Below, in pieces: positions 9,876-21,754 of a stretch of DNA of 64,000 nucleotides. Within the stretch, counting starts at the first letter, position 1; every line of letters begins with the position of its first letter. Both the position numbers and the translations under genes were made by a program. The stretch covers positions 9,486,001 to 9,550,000 of the forward strand of contig OX442316.1 in NCBI GenBank assembly GCA_949358305.1. Reading direction: 5' to 3'. Origin of the DNA: Strigamia acuminata. Lineage: Eukaryota; Arthropoda; Chilopoda; Geophilomorpha; Linotaeniidae. The notes beneath the pieces are model-generated. The model saw only the letters and a program-made list of their open reading frames with translations. It made no database searches and was not told the origin of the DNA.

Positions 9876-11258
9876 ATGGAGTCAAATGAGGATAATACAA
9901 CTTTAAAAATTAATCGGTTTTGGAGATATTTTTATAAATGTTACGGGCTTCAAATATCAGGTGATTATGTAGCAACAGCTTCATCATCCAAATATTGTTT
10001 CGCAATTTTTGCAGCTATGCATACAATTTTTAATGGAATTTTTGCAATACTTTTCGCATTGAAAATCATGGATGAGATGTCAATTAACAATATAACTCTT
10101 TTAGTTGTTTTTGTAACTTCTTGGGTGCAATCTTGTGTGTGTTTGATCGCGTTATACAAGAGACAAAACCAGTTTTCACATTATTTAAATCAACTATTAG
10201 AAAATATTACAGTGGAATGCAAGAACCGTGCTTGGAAATTACTTTTAAAAATTATGATTATTTCAAATGTACTAATTATGAGTATGGTTATCGGAACGTT
10301 AGCATTGGATTACAAACCAATCAACGATGACAACTTTCACGCTGCTTGGTGGAAGCTAATTGTAATTATCAATTGGTTGGTTAGTCTTTTAAATGAAACA
10401 ACGAAAATTTTATTTGTTTATATCTGCATTTTGCTAACATTTAATTTTGAATGTCTCAAGACTGATGTGGAAAGAAGTATGGTTGTTTTCACCTCTTTGA
10501 CAGATCAGAAGAAAGATATGGTTAATTATCATTATAAATACTACAGTATTATTCACTGGTTAAGTGATGTGAATAAATTATTTGATTTAGTGTTAGCTGC
10601 TTGGATTACAGCAGATATGATTTATGTTTGTGTGACACTACGATTTGTGATATCTGGCGAGTCAACTTTGACTTTTTCGATACTAAACACAATTCGAGTA
10701 TTTTCGTTATTGATGGCAATGTATAAGCATGCAGCTCGTGTGAACGAGAAGGTAAATTTAATGACATCTACAATTAAATATACCGTCTAATACTGACATT
10801 TATTTATTGTAGGCTCTTGCTACTGCGATTGCAATAACAAAATTGACGGATTCTCAAGTAAACAATTACGATCCTCAGGTAAATTAAATGTTTTGATGAT
10901 TATGATGTATAGCAGTATCATTTAATTACTTAAAAAATTGTTACTCCAGATATTTAATTTATCTTCAAGTCAAACAGGTGTAAACAACTGGAGTTGCAAT
11001 TTGTTTATTCATGAGCTGTCTTTAGCATCGGTTGGGATTACCGTGTCTGGATATTTTATTATAACCAAAGGATCTATTCTTACTGTAAATATACAAGAAA
11101 GGACGTTTTAAAGGTTATAATGACTGTGTTGCTTTTTCCCGTAGCTTGTAGGAACGTTGTTGACCTATGTGGTAGTAGTTTTCCAAACTGTTGATAATTC
11201 AGTTAATAATACGATGACGAATGTCGGCTGTACACATAACATTAGTGTTAATTTGTGA
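9876..11258 (+). CDS. Gustatory receptor, copy 4 (intact)
   Basis: Exons 9876-10751, 10813-10878, 10950-11084 and 11145-11258 encode 396 residues. Exon 4 keeps TYVVVVFQT. The start is MESNEDNTT, aligned to copy 1 (the upstream open leader from 9726 is not counted). The last third of exon 1 (ITADMIYVCVTLRFVISGE) and the following intron are the same as in copy 5, a clear conversion tract. The CAG at the end of exon 2 replaces the CAA of the other copies. Confidence 0.87.
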
Positions 11259-12134
11259 CAATCAAAATGATGCGTTTTTATGACGGGCTGCAACATCATT
11301 ATAATGTTGGATTACCATCAATTAGTCAAAGTTTAAAAACGGATTTGGTCGGAATTGGCACATTTACGTCAATTCAACATATTGTTTTCTTAATAAGTTA
11401 TAATATATTCATTTTGTGTATTTTCCAAAAAAATCCATACATTTCATTAAAACTGGTATCAGTGCAGTGTTGTCGGTTGCAGAAATTTCATGTTTGTTTT
11501 TTCCGATTTTTAAGTTTCAATTATACAAACACAGGTCAATCTGAAGTAAAGTGATTTGTTCCTTGTGAACATGTCAGTTTAATTGGTTACTGTTTTGTTG
11601 AGCTAACTTGTAAGTTGATAGTGTACCTGTCTGGCAAATGGGGGCTTCCAAACATATCAGTGTGTATATTGATGAATTAGTTTCATTAAATCAACCATAT
11701 ATGAATAGAATGGTTGGTTATTTATTATAAAAAATTTAGAAAAACATTAAATAAATCTTGCAAAAATCCTCTAACGTCGTCAAAGGGCATTTACTGTGGT
11801 CAAAAATTAATTCAGTTATAATTATACGGTTCTATATAGAACTAAATTTCATTTTAGCTAATTTCATTAGGGCTCTCTGGACAGCATAAGATTAATTCAC
11901 ATTTGCTTAATATTTACAATTAAAAGTAATCGAGTAATCTAACGTTACCATAACCACCATCACGATATTTTATGATGTGAGTGTTTGTATGGTTTATGTG
12001 TACACAGTATAGATAAATTAATTTGAATCGATTATGGCTTGGTCGTGCTCATAAAATTATGGTTAAAGCACAGCCTACACATTAATCACCACTGCATAAA
12101 GGCAGAAGTCGGTCAAGTTAAAACGTGGTTGACA
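11259..12134 (+). other. Gr spacer 4
   Basis: An uninterrupted spacer that serves as the empty-site reference for the three MITEs of spacer 3. It contains the 3' UTR block, in which the AATAAA of the other copies has become AATATA, the tRNA-like remnant (about 11600-11660) and the conserved upstream block (about 11940). No gene is supported. Confidence 0.5.
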
Positions 12135-13522
12135 ATGGAGTCAAATGAAGATAATACAAGTTTAAAAATTAATCGGTTTTGGAGATATTTTTATAAATGT
12201 TACGGGCTTCAAATATCAGGTGATTATGTGGCAACAACTCTATCATCCAAATATTGTTTCGCAATTTTTGCAGCTATGCATACAATTTTTAATGGAATTT
12301 TTGAAATATTTTTCGTATTGAACATCATTGATGAGAAGTCAATTAACAATATCAGTGTTTTAATTGCTAATTCAAGTTATTGGATGCAATCTTGTGTGTG
12401 TTTGATTGCGTTATACAAGAGACAAAACCAGTTTTCACGTTATTTAAATCAACTATTAGAAAATATTACAGTGGAATGCAAGAACCGTGCTTGGAAACTA
12501 CTTTTAAAAATTGTGATTACTTCAAATATACTAATTATAAGTATGGTTATCGGAGCGCTTGCATTGGATTACAAACCAATCAACAGTGACAACTTCCACG
12601 CCGCTTTGTGGAAGATTATTTTAATTTTCAATTGGTTGGTTAGTCTTCTAAATGAAACAACGAAAATTTTATTTGTTTATATCTGCATTTTGCTAACATT
12701 TAATTTTGAATGTCTCAAGACTGATGTGGAAAGAAGTATGGTTGTTTTCACCTCTTTGACAGATCAGAAGCAACACGTGCTTAATTGTCATTATAAATAC
12801 TACAGTATTATTCACTGGTTAAGTGATGTGAATAAATTATTTGATTCAGTGTTAGCTGCTTGGATTACAGCAGATATGATTTATGTTTGTGTGACACTAC
12901 GATTTGTGATATCTGGCGAGTCAACTTTGACTTTTTCGATACTAAACACAATTCGAGTATTTTCGTTATTGATGGCAATGTATAAGCATGCAGCTCGTGT
13001 GAACGAGAAGGTAAATTTAATGACATCTACAATTAAATATACCGTCTAATACTGACATTTATTTATTGTAGGCTCTTGCTACTGCGATTGCAATAACAAA
13101 ATTGACGGATTCTCAAGTAAACAATTACGATCCTCAAGTAAATTAAATGTTTTGATGGTAATGATCCACAACAGTATCATTTAATTAATTCAAAAATTTA
13201 TTATTCTAGATATTTAATTTATCTTCAAACCAAACTGGTACAAACAACTGGAGTTGCAATTTGTATATTCACGAGCTCTCTTTAGCATCAGTTGGAATTA
13301 CCGTGTCTGGATGTTTTATTGTAACCAAAGGATCCATTCTTACTGTAAATACACAAGAAACGCCATGGTTTAAAGGTTATAATGATTTTGTGTTGTTTCT
13401 TCCCGTAGCTTGTAGGAACGTTGTTGACCTATGTGGTAGTAGTGTTCCAAACTGTTGATAATTCAGTTAATAATACGACGGCGAATGTAAGCTGTACACA
13501 TAACATTAGCATTGATTTGTGA
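12135..13522 (+). CDS. Gustatory receptor, copy 5 (intact, mosaic)
   Basis: Exons 12135-13010, 13072-13137, 13210-13344 and 13409-13522 encode 396 residues with TYVVVVFQT in the last exon. The N-terminal half follows copy 2 (ISVLIANSSYWMQS, EIFFVLNII). The C-terminal third of exon 1 is identical to copy 4 (RFVISGESTLTFSILNTIRV). Exon 3 returns to the copy 2 type (SSNQTGTNNWSCNLYIHEL). At least two exchanges are needed to explain this pattern. Otherwise it is an ordinary, apparently functional receptor. Confidence 0.87.
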
Positions 13523-14405
13523 CAGGAAAATGAGGCGTTTTTATAAGAGACTGCAACATCATTTTATTGTTGGATTACCACCAATTCGTGAAATTTTATA
13601 AACGGAATTGGTCGGTGTTGGTACATTTACGTCAATTCAACATATTGTTTTTTTCATAAGTTATAATTATAATAAATCCATTTTGTGTATTTTCCAAAAA
13701 AATCCAATTTGGATTAATTTATTTCATTAAAACTGCTATGAGTGCAGAGTTATCACTTGCAGAAATTTCATCTTTGTTTTTTTCGATTTAAGTCTCAATT
13801 ACTAGTATACAAAAACGGGTCAATATGAAGTTAAGTGACGTGTTCCTTGTGAACATGTCAGTTTAATTGGTTACTGTTTGTTGTAGTTCTGGATAGCTAA
13901 GTTGAGTGTAGTGTACCTGTCTGGCAAATGGGGGCTCCCAAACATATGAGTGTATATACTATATTGATGATATAGTTTCATTAAATCAACCATATATGAA
14001 TGGAATGGTTGAATATTTATTATAAAAAAATTAGAAAAACATTAAATAAATCTTGCAAAAAATCCTCGGACGTCATCAAAGGGCACTCACTATGGTAAAA
14101 AATTAATTCAGTTATTATTATTCGGTTCTATATAGAACTAAATTTTATTTCAGCTAACTTCATTAGGGCTCCCTGGACAGCATAAGATTAATTCACATTT
14201 ACTAAATATTTACAATGAAAATTGATGGAGCAATCTAACGTTACCATAACCACCATCACGATATTTTATGATGTGAGTGTTTGTATGTTTTATGTGTACA
14301 CAGTATAGATAAATTAATTTGTATCGATTATGGCCTGGTCATGCTCATAAAATTATGTGTAAAGCACAGCAGACAGAAGTCGGTCAAGTTAAAACGTGGT
14401 TGACA
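13523..14405 (+). other. Gr spacer 5
   Basis: Close to spacer 2, with the tRNA-like remnant at about 13885-13948. The leader of copy 6 has lost about 30 bp relative to the other units (between ATGTGTAAAGCACAGC and AGACAGAAG). Confidence 0.45.
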
Positions 14406-15669
14406 ATGGAGTCAAATGAGGATAATACAACTTTAAAAATTAATCGGTTTTGGAGATATTTTTATAAATGTTACGGGCTTCAAATATCAGGTGATTATGT
14501 GGCAACAGCTCCATCATCCAAATATTGTTTCGCAATTTTTGCAGCTATGCAAACAATTTTTGATGGAATTTTTGCACTACTTTTCGTCGTATTGAAAATC
14601 ATGGATGAGGTGTCAATTAACAATATAAGTCTTTTAGTTGTTTTTGTAACTTCTTGGGTGCAATCTTGTGTGTGTTTGATCGTGTTATACAAGAGACAAA
14701 ACCAGTTTTCACATTATTTAAATCAACTATTAGAAAATATTACAGTGGAATGCAAGAACCGTGCTTGGAAATTACTTTTAAAAATTATGATTATTTCAAA
14801 TGTACTAATGATAAGTATGACTATCGGAACGTTAGCATTGGATTACAAACCAATCAACAATGACAACTTTCACGCCGCTTGGTGGAAGCTACTTGTAATT
14901 ATCAATTGCTTGGTTAGTCTTTTAAATGAAACAACGAAAATTTTATTTGTTTATATCTGCATTTTGCTAACTCTTAATTTTGAATGTCTCAAGACTGATG
15001 TGGAAAGAAGTATGTTTGTTTTCACCTCTTTGACAGATCAGAAGAAAGATATGGTTAATTATCATTATAAATACTACAGTATTATTCAGTGGTTAAGTGA
15101 CGTGAATAAATTATTTGATTCAGTGTTAGCTGCTTGGATTATAGCAGATATGATTTATATTTGTGTGACACTACGATTTGTGATAGCCGGCGAATCAGCC
15201 TTGAGTTTTTCGGTACTAAGCACAATTCGAATACTTGGGCTATTGATGATAATGTATAAGTATGCTGCTCGTGTGAACGAGAAGGTAAATTTAAATGACA
15301 TTTATAATTAAACATACCGTGTAATGCTGACATTATTTATTGTAGGCTCTTGCTACTGCGATTGCAATAACAAAATTGACGGATTCTCAAGTAAACAATT
15401 ACGATCCTCAAGTAAATTAAATGTTTTGATGGTAATGATCCACAACAGTATCATTTAATTAATTCAAAAGTTTATTATTATAGATATTTAATTTATCTTC
15501 AAACCAAACTGGTGTAAACAACTGGAGTTGCAATTTGTATATTCACGAGCTCTCTTTAGCATCAGTTGGAATTACCGTGTCTGGATGTTTCATTATAACC
15601 AAAGGATCCATTCTTACTGTAAATACACAAGAAAGGCCATGGTTTAAAGGTTATAATGACTTTGAATAA
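14406..15669 (+). pseudogene. Gustatory receptor, copy 6 (last exon deleted)
   Basis: Exons 14406-15284 (one codon longer, FVVLKIMDE), 15346-15411 and 15484-15618 are intact. After the exon 3 donor the intron follows the other copies as far as GGTTATAATGA (about 15658) and then switches directly into the body of copy 7. Exon 4 with the TYhhhhhQ motif is missing. Without splicing, translation reads 16 codons into the intron and stops at 15667-15669 (about 376 residues). Splicing into the next AG (15672-15673) meets TGA at once. It is a truncated receptor or pseudogene made by a deletion between copies 6 and 7. Confidence 0.75.
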
Positions 15670-17370
15670 TATTTCAGTGACTCAATTGTGCAGTTTGGTT
15701 TCTGTGTTGGTTTATTGGATTGCATATTCTTGGTGTATGATTCTCATACGCAAAAAACGTTGCCGATTTCCACAATTTATGAATCAGCTTTTAAAAAACA
15801 TTTCCGTGGTTTACAAGAATCGTGCATGGATTTTATTACAAAAGCTAATAACTTTTACTTTTATTACGCTAAGTCTTAGCTTTGCAACAGAGATGATTTT
15901 CCATATAAATTCTGCTTTTTATAGTCACATTTTTCTCGTAATTACAATTGGCAACTGGTTGACATTAACTATTTTGAATGAATTTGCAAAATCTTTGTTT
16001 GTTTTTGTATGCAACTTAATTATATTGAATTTTGAATGTCTTACGACTGAAGTGGAAGAAGCCCCTGTTTTTGTTACATCATTAACGAAACGGAAGATGC
16101 TTAGTTATCATCATCAGTTTTACACAATTCTCCAAAAAGTGGACGACTTTAATATATTATTTGATCCTTTGTTAGCAGCATGGATTACTGCAGACATCGT
16201 GTTCATTTGCTTATCACTTCGCATTGCAATTTATAGCATTGAAGAATTCTATAGTTTAACCGTGAACAGTGTTCGATCGCTTATTGTATTGTTGATCATG
16301 TATTTTTATGCTGCTCGTGTGAATGAGAAGGTAAATGTAACCACACAATATATGACCATTATTCCCACATACAACTATTGATGTCTGTGACATATCACAT
16401 TTTGTTCCTAATTGTCTTTTATGGGTCAATTTTGAACATTCCTGTAAGATTCACGGGATGTATACTCTTGTTCGACTCAAGAGTGTACCCGTCTCCCATT
16501 GGCCGAGCCGTATCACTGGTGTAGTGATCCAAAAATGTAGTAATAATAATAATAATAAAAATAAGAACTACTTCTCCTAGTGGTAGTAATACCATAGATT
16601 CTTTACTCTATGGTAATACAGACTGGAGTTAGGAGTAATGCGGCTCAGCCAATGGAAGAAGGGTACACTCTTGAGTCGAACAAGAGTATAGATTACACTA
16701 GCTGTTCGTGTGACAAGTGGTTTTGTTTTTGTTTTGTGATGTTAAAACTTACAAAAACAAACACACAAACACCAAAAACACGACCTTTTGAATGCCGCTA
16801 GTAAATTAATTCAAGAGACATCCTCATGAATACATTCGTGAGGATGTGAGAGGATGTGAGCATAAGTTTGGATATTCTTCGGATATCCCAATATTCAATC
16901 AATCAGACATTTCACAGACATCTGTAGGACTGTTAGGACATCTTTTGTGTGTGTTTTAACTACGAACATTGTAACATATTCTACAGGCTCGTGAAACAGC
17001 GATTGCAATAACCAAATTGACAGATTTGCAACACAATAAACATAATTCTCAGGTACAAACTGAAATTTGGACATAAGTTCAGGTGATTATTAATGTCAAG
17101 AACTTTTAAATTATTATAGGTATATCATTTTTCCTCAAGTCACATCCATGCGAACAATTGGAAATGCCAAATGTTGATTCAACATCTTTCATTTTCATCA
17201 ACTGGTATTAATGTATCGGGGTATTTTATCATAACCAAAGGATCTATTCTCACGGTAAATTCATCATCTCCTCTATAGCTGTTAATTCCTGATAGCGCTG
17301 ATAAATTTTCTTTCTGTAGCTTCTTGGAACTTTACTAACTTATCTTGTATTGTTGTTGCAAACAAAATGA
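15656..17370 (+). pseudogene. Divergent gustatory receptor, copy 7 (N-terminus deleted)
   Basis: Exons 15656-16330, 16987-17052, 17120-17254 and 17320-17370 encode about 308 residues. TYLVLLLQT is the Gr signature and NECK-like sequences such as AARVNEK align with the array, but overall similarity is much lower, so this is an older paralogue. The first ATG (MTLNNISV) aligns with residue 68 of copy 1, so the N-terminus and first membrane segment are missing, exactly at the deletion junction with copy 6. The C-terminal tail after the motif is short (TK). Intron 1 is enlarged to 656 bp and holds a MITE. No stop or frameshift was seen in what remains. Confidence 0.72.
16463..16688. mobile_element. 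Inverted-repeat MITE in intron 1 of Gr copy 7
   Basis: A 226-bp element with imperfect terminal repeats of about 55 bp (TACTCTTGTTCGACTCAAGA at the left, its complement at the right), flanked by TA on both sides. The centre contains a TAA microsatellite and a small hairpin (ACCATAGA...TCTATGGT). The internal flanks pair CCATTGGCCGAGCC with its complement. Family not identified; the TA duplication suggests Tc1/mariner. Confidence 0.65.
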
Positions 17371-17743
17371 ATCTGCCACGTGAATGAACAACACGAAACA
17401 ATAGAAAACTTATGTACGCGCACTCATTGAATTAGTTTTGATTGTAGCAATGGAAGATGAAGTGGAGGAAGTGGTGGAATTATTGTGTATCGTTGTGTTC
17501 TTTTTCGTCATTTTTACTTTTATACGTGTTGGACTTTAAATTTTAATTAGAAATTATAATCTCTGACACAGGCTTATCTTGAGGTGGAAATATTTTATGC
17601 TACTGCAAGTATTAAGTATTTTCGGTTTTTAATTTTGTCTAAGCAATTGTTCCCGTTTGGGGGTATAGTATAATATGATAACTAGAAAATAATACAGTTA
17701 AATGGCTTGATTTCTAAACATTAAAAAAATTAAACATAATATT

Positions 17744-20197
17744 CTATATTTTTAAAAGCGATTTTCTTAAATGAAGACATTGAGATGGGTCGTGAGATTT
17801 TCCGCTTATAATAGCACATAGCAATTGAAATTTACACTTCTTATCTTTGCAGGATTGGAAAGCAGGACTAGCTCGGTGATAATACCTGGTTAGAATAAAT
17901 AAAAGAGATGAAATACTATATTAATATAGATTATTTGTTGTATACGTACTTATAATATCTTTGGAAAATGTTGTTATCAGTAACCATTTGCTTCACTAAT
18001 TTATCCCAATCGCTTGGCTGCAAAGCTTGCATCTTGTAAGCATCCTGTAACGAAAATGGCAGAAAGTAAATTAAGAAAATAATAAAACTAGCAATCAAAA
18101 AAACCTTTGCTGAGTATAATTTAATCCAAACAGGTGATCCATTCTGATTAGCCTTTTTTAAGTCCATCATGTAATTGTCATGATCAAGAACGGCCTGAAA
18201 TCAATTCAATCTGTACAGGACTTAGAATAAATACACAGCATGCATGTATACACACGTAGCTACTGTCTGGATGAAATCCATCTACTGTGTAGATTCTAAA
18301 AGCAGGATTCAGGCCAACGTATGGTGTGACACTTGGACCAATGTAAGCAATGCTCGAAGGTCGAGTAACCGCATTTTCGTCGTAAAATATTTCAAATTCG
18401 TCAAAATGCGTGTGTCCATAAAACTGAGCGGTTACGGTACTTTCAAACCTAAAATTAAAAATAATTGTATTTTGAAATATTCAATTGAAAGTTAATTTTT
18501 ACTTGCCGATTAATTATTTTGTAAAAATTAGCACTCCATACTTTCATACAGTCTTCTGTACCAGGTGGAATGTGGCCAATAATATGAACTTTTTCACTTT
18601 TCAATTCAGCATGTTGCAATTCATAAACTAGCCACTGCAACTCTTCAGCTGGATCAGTTGCGTTTAATAACAACCACCAGTTCTTGTTGTTGCAGTAATT
18701 TAAATTTAATGAAATAATTCGAAATCCTGAGCTGACTAGAACTGAATAAAACGCTCCTCTGCAAACATTTAAAATAATTGAGAAACAATAACAATTATAA
18801 CGGTATTTTTAAATTAAATTACTTTTTAATTGTAGGTGTTGTGTAATTTGGCAACCAATTTGACCAAACATTAATCAACTCATCGTACAACCAAGCAATG
18901 GAATCATTTCCTTTTACGAAAGGTGGAGGAAAACTGAAAAATAATAAATAAATAAAAATAAATAATATTGTAATTAAAAATCACTTAAAACGTTTATTAC
19001 CTATTTACAGGAGCACTTTCGTGGTTTCCTAGTGCAGGGAAGATGGGGATATTTGGAAAATATTTCAAAAATAATCCTGTTGTTTGCTTAAGGACATAGA
19101 TTTGGTCTGTTCGAGATTGGTTCCAAACATCATGAGGTGGTAAGTCTCCAGTCCACAAAATGTAATCTAACTTTAATTTTTACAAGACAAAACCAAATAA
19201 ATAAATAAATAAATAAAATAATTTTTGACTTTACCTTGAAATTTTTAGCAATATATTCAAACATGCTTTCAATAGTTCTTAAGGGCGTGTCACACTTTCG
19301 ATAATCTCCCCACTTTCCAGCTCCTCGAGATCCATCACTTACTAAGTTATCACTAACTCGACAGCACAATGGTTCTCCACATTCTGCATCAGCACCTTCT
19401 TTGTAATACATGTCAAAATGAGTATCAGATAAATGAAGTACTTTGAGGACAGGTGAACCAGGCTGAAAGTAAAAAAAAGACAATAAATATTTTTATTTGT
19501 ACAGATTTTTTTTTTTTACTTTTGGTAATGGCACATTTTTCACACTTGGCTTCGGCACTGACGGTAAAGCGATTGTCCAATTAAGATCTTGTGATGTTGT
19601 GTGACCGCAACTTCCTCCCACGATTCCAGAACAGATTTCAAATAAAGATAAATTGCTTTTTGCAAAGACAACAAAAATGTCGTGCTACAAATAAAAATTA
19701 GAATTAGAATAATTTCTAGAACGTGTACATGTTTATAAACTATCACACACTTTAAAAGAATTTACAATCCCACGACAGACACGTTCTGATTCTACATGCA
19801 AATCAATACAAAAGTTTTCTGCTTTTTTTGCAATTTCGTTTTCGGTTGCACCAGCGGCCAAAAAATACTTCAGCACACCAATTCCATATTTACACATAAC
19901 GCATGACACTGAAGACATGGAACTTGTTTCCAGTTCTCGGACTGCACGATTCAGTCCAAATGTGGACAGGAAACGAACAAGAAATGGACGTAAGATTTTT
20001 TCGCGAGGAGCCGCACCTGAGCGGGAGTCCTGAATTGATTTCTCGTCAAGAGTATCGGATTCAAAATAAACAAGCGTGTCTGACTGTGTGTAAACTGGCA
20101 CTGGTGTAGGTGTGTTTTGACGTAGCATAAACGGACCGCCGGAACATGGTGATGGACATGTGCAGGCGAGAATGACTAGAAGCCAAATGTGACGCAT
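17744..20197 (-). CDS. Acid sphingomyelinase (sphingomyelin phosphodiesterase 1)
   Basis: Ten exons on the minus strand: 20197-19751, 19684-19520, 19462-19235, 19170-19001, 18933-18823, 18758-18507, 18448-18256, 18194-18105, 18044-17950, 17885-17744. The frame closes exactly, giving 630 residues, about the length of human SMPD1. It hydrolyses sphingomyelin to ceramide and phosphocholine in lysosomes or outside the cell. Seen in order: signal peptide (MRHIWLLVILACTC), saposin B domain (Cys pairs at CVMC and ICSGIVGGSCG), then the metallophosphatase core with zinc ligands DTHFD (about 217-221), TGD (289), GNHE (328-331), GHIPPG (435) and GHTHFDEF (469). A Cys-containing C-terminal domain ends the protein. 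The exon 6 donor is GC (TCG/GCAAGT), needed to keep NRFES in frame. Confidence 0.92.
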
Positions 20198-21027
20198 TTT
20201 TAGATGAAATGAAGTTCGAGTTTACTGAAGACTTGGGTTAAGGAGCCGACACCAGCATTTTATATCTTTGTAATAATCTTGTTGTGATAATCTGGAAAAA
20301 CAATTTTAGAAGTAAATTGCTGATGCTAATGATTTTTTGAAGAGTTCAATGGTACAAAAAAATCTCAGTTTTTTTCACCAATTTTCTTTTCTGTAATCTT
20401 TGCTTAGACAAGCCGACCCTCATTTTATAAGGTTGGAATTCTGGTCAATGACCTGAGTTACCTTAAATTTCTCCGTGAACCCTTTACACTTTCTTGTTAG
20501 GTAACACTGGCCTATTGAAATGAACCTTTGCAACGGTAAAATCATTTTTTTAAAGTAGAAAAATATAATAATTAACAAGAATTTAATTCAACTTAAAGCA
20601 GAAAAAACAACACATCAAAAACAATTGTTTTTATTTTAAAAATTCTGAAAAAAATATAATGAAATTGTGTTTACTACATGATAATAAAGAATATATTTTT
20701 TTAAAAAAGATAGATATTGTTAGCATTCTTACCTTGGTATTAATCCGTTTGCAACTGCTCTAATTCAATTTGAATCGCTTCCGACTGCGTGCAACTTTTG
20801 AACAGTTGTGGGGAAGTTTCACTTATGCTTTGTATTCAATTTCTCGAAGACTTTTTGGAACATTATTTATCTCCCGGAAAGTTAAATATTATGTTTATTT
20901 ATGAGGAGTTAAGATCATTTCTTTTCGAGAGGTACGGGGATCATGCGCCTTTTTAATTTTTTTTGACTTTGTTTGTATTTATCGAAATCTGTAGATTTGT
21001 TTGGTTTATTATTTCAATTCACCCGTT
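20198..21027. other. Intergenic region between sphingomyelinase and tRNA-Ala
   Basis: AT-rich with no open frame of note. The proximal part is the presumed promoter of the minus-strand sphingomyelinase gene. At 20926-20942 it contains CGAGAGGTACGGGGATC, an exact copy of the 3' half of the tRNA-Ala gene downstream, without the rest of the tRNA. Confidence 0.5.
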
Positions 21028-21100
21028 GGGGGTGTAGCTCAGATGGTAGAGCGCTCGCTTAGCATGCGAGAGGTACGGGGATCGATGCCCCGCACCTCCA
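21028..21100 (+). tRNA. tRNA-Ala (anticodon AGC)
   Basis: A 73-nt cloverleaf: acceptor GGGGGTG pairs with CACCTCC and has the G3-U70 wobble that identifies alanine tRNAs. The D arm is GCTCAGATGGTAGAGC, the anticodon arm CTCGC-TTAGCAT-GCGAG has anticodon AGC, and the T arm is CGGGG-ATCGATG-CCCCG, with discriminator A. Internal box A and box B are both good. No CCA is encoded. A run of seven T at 21108-21114 serves as the RNA polymerase III terminator. Confidence 0.96.
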
Positions 21101-21107
21101 ATTTACA

Positions 21108-21114
21108 TTTTTTT
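21108..21114 (+). terminator. Pol III oligo-T terminator of tRNA-Ala
   Basis: Seven T residues start eight bases after the tRNA 3' end, the usual position for RNA polymerase III termination. Confidence 0.8.
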
Positions 21115-21754
21115 ATTTATTATTTTATTTATTAAAAAATAAAAGCCTTTAAAAAAATCTGATTGCCTGCCTTATTTTATACGGTACTCTCAGAAAAATC
21201 TATTTTCCTTATTTATAAGGAAAAAGGCATGTCCGCAAACTCTTTAATAACTTCAGTTTTATTTTGAGATTGCATTTAATTGAACTACTTAAGCTATACG
21301 GTGGCTGTGTTGTAGGTAATCAGTTCAGACTAGATGAAAGTACCGGTAATAGTTTTATTTTATCAGTCGACTTCAAATAAATAAATATTTAATAAAAAAG
21401 AAGTATTTTAGCCAGATTTCAGATCTAGAAACTACAATATGGAAAAGTCATTGTAACTTATTCATTTTTTAATTTTTTTCTTTATTTTTGCTAATGCAGG
21501 ATTGGAGCAAGGGGACAGAACAATAAAACTATTTTTCAATAAATAAGATAACTAAAAAGATTTTAGTCACATATACTTTCACGTAAAAACAAATAAAATA
21601 AAATAATTCAGATAAAAAAATATTTACTTTTATATAACAGTTTAATTCATACAAATGTCAGTAGATGGCGCTTGGTGTATCTGTCCAAGTTTTAGGCTTA
21701 GCTCAGTCTCGTCCCGTCACCACCAAAAAAAGTATTTGGTGAAGAACAACAAAA
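21115..21754. other. Intergenic region upstream of enoyl-CoA hydratase
   Basis: AT-rich, with no gene found on either strand. The last 100 bp before 21755 are more GC-rich and presumably hold the promoter and 5' UTR of the hydratase gene. No clear TATA box is seen. Confidence 0.4.

Larger units (their letters stand above)
1950..15655 (+). repeat. Tandem array of six near-identical Gr units
   Basis: Six copies of one unit (four-exon Gr gene plus spacer) follow head to tail. Start codons are at 2090, 4375, 6676, 9876, 12135 and 14406, giving periods of about 2285, 2301, 3200, 2259 and 2271 bp. The long third period is explained by three transposon insertions totalling 932 bp. Each unit from the second on carries a conserved upstream block (TAACGTTACCATAACCACC) about 190 bp before its start codon, except the sixth, which has a shortened leader. 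This is recent tandem duplication by unequal exchange. Confidence 0.9.
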
